Shown here: positions 5,579-5,823 of the stretch, piece after piece
Position numbering within the stretch: the first letter of the stretch is position 1
How the letters are laid out: each line of letters starts with the position of its first letter
The notes under the pieces: generated by a model
Seen by the model: the letters and a program-made list of their open reading frames with translations, nothing else
Databases searched by the model: none
Told to the model about the DNA's origin: nothing
Assembly (NCBI GenBank): GCA_016839385.1
Contig: JAEOUK010000495.1
Coordinates: forward strand, 1 to 5,823
From: Promethearchaeota archaeon
Lineage (GTDB): Archaea; Asgardarchaeota; Lokiarchaeia; Sigynarchaeales; MK-D1
Length of the DNA: 5,823 bases
Direction of reading: 5' to 3'
Translations under genes and position numbers: made by a program

Positions 5579-5823
5579 ATGGAAAAAAGTTACGAAAGAA
5601 CTGTGAAAATTCCACCATTTTGCTCGTTTTATGCAGTAGATCCTGCCAATATCGATATAGATGATTCTTATTGGAAGCATCGATTAGAAGTAAATCTTCA
5701 ATCTGCTCTTCCCCACCAATATAAACAACTCGAACAAGCAGGTACGATAGATAATTTTCGCATTGTTTCAAATATGATTTCAGGATTTAGGAGAGGATTT
5801 TATTATTGCGATTCAGATGCTCA
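5579..5823 (+). CDS. GH127 family glycoside hydrolase (beta-L-arabinofuranosidase-type), N-terminal part, cut by the right edge
   Basis: The open frame from ATG 5579 runs to the window end, giving 81 codons plus two bases. It matches the conserved N-terminus of GH127/DUF1680 proteins: IDDSYWKHRLEVN (26-38, the family's 'D.FW..R' opening), ALPHQYKQLEQAGTIDNFR (43-61), and RRGFYYCDSDA (71-81), the start of the '(F/Y).DSDVYKW.EA' block. Founding members release beta-L-arabinofuranose by a Cys nucleophile at a Zn site, but that region lies outside the window, so activity and exact substrate cannot be checked. No signal peptide is visible, which suggests a cytoplasmic enzyme. An in-frame TAA at 5555-5557 and the absence of any other in-frame ATG, GTG or TTG codon between it and 5579 make this start firm. 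The TATA box 25 bases upstream suggests leaderless expression. Its divergent neighbour is a flippase, which fits glycan metabolism. Confidence 0.87.
   Translation, partial: MEKSYERTVKIPPFCSFYAVDPANIDIDDSYWKHRLEVNLQSALPHQYKQLEQAGTIDNFRIVSNMISGFRRGFYYCDSDA

Noticed and set aside
5544..5771. Minus-strand open frame of 75 codons
   Set aside because: It is antisense to the GH127 N-terminus, whose family motifs are clear on the plus strand.
1..5823. tRNA, rRNA, CRISPR array, insertion sequence, integration site
   Set aside because: I looked on both strands and found no cloverleaf-like GC stems, no regularly spaced repeats, no terminal inverted repeats and no transposase motifs.

Overview
This window is AT-rich (roughly one third G+C by eye) and reads as a piece of an archaeal chromosome. 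The best evidence is at the starts. Genes that head a transcription unit have a TATA-like box (CTTTAATAG, TTTAATAAA, ATTTATTAG) centred about 25-29 bases before the ATG and no Shine-Dalgarno (SD) sequence, which is the archaeal leaderless layout. Genes inside an apparent operon instead have GGTGA or AGGTGG about five bases before the start. The gene content (acyl-CoA dehydrogenase, a NadE-like synthetase, a MOP-type flippase, a GH127 glycosidase) would suit a heterotrophic, AT-rich archaeon. An Asgard (Promethearchaeota) affiliation is plausible but is only a guess from composition and content.

Layout. (1) Positions 1-2628, minus strand: an apparent three-gene operon read right to left. It runs from an acyl-CoA dehydrogenase (2628-1363), to an unrecognised six-helix membrane protein with a very acidic N-terminal tail (1308-436), to the N-terminal part of an unrecognised soluble protein that starts at TTG 389 and leaves the window at base 1. 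(2) Positions 2629-2772: a divergent promoter region. (3) Positions 2773-3681, plus strand: a divergent, amidase-less NAD synthetase-like enzyme with a basic insert. (4) Positions 3689-5497, minus strand, convergent with the previous gene and only 7 bases from it: a 14-helix flippase of the polysaccharide-export/MOP type. (5) Positions 5498-5578: a second compact divergent promoter region. (6) Positions 5579-5823, plus strand: the first 81 residues of a GH127 (beta-L-arabinofuranosidase-type) glycosidase, cut by the window edge.

How the genes may work together. The flippase and GH127 gene share a promoter region and both concern glycans, so they may be co-regulated. The dehydrogenase heads the left operon and probably oxidises an acyl-CoA. 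Its two downstream partners are unknown and could be a membrane or accessory system tied to it. The NadE-like enzyme is transcribed away from it. No tRNA, rRNA, CRISPR array, insertion sequence or sizeable repeat was seen. No gene-free stretch exceeds 150 bases.
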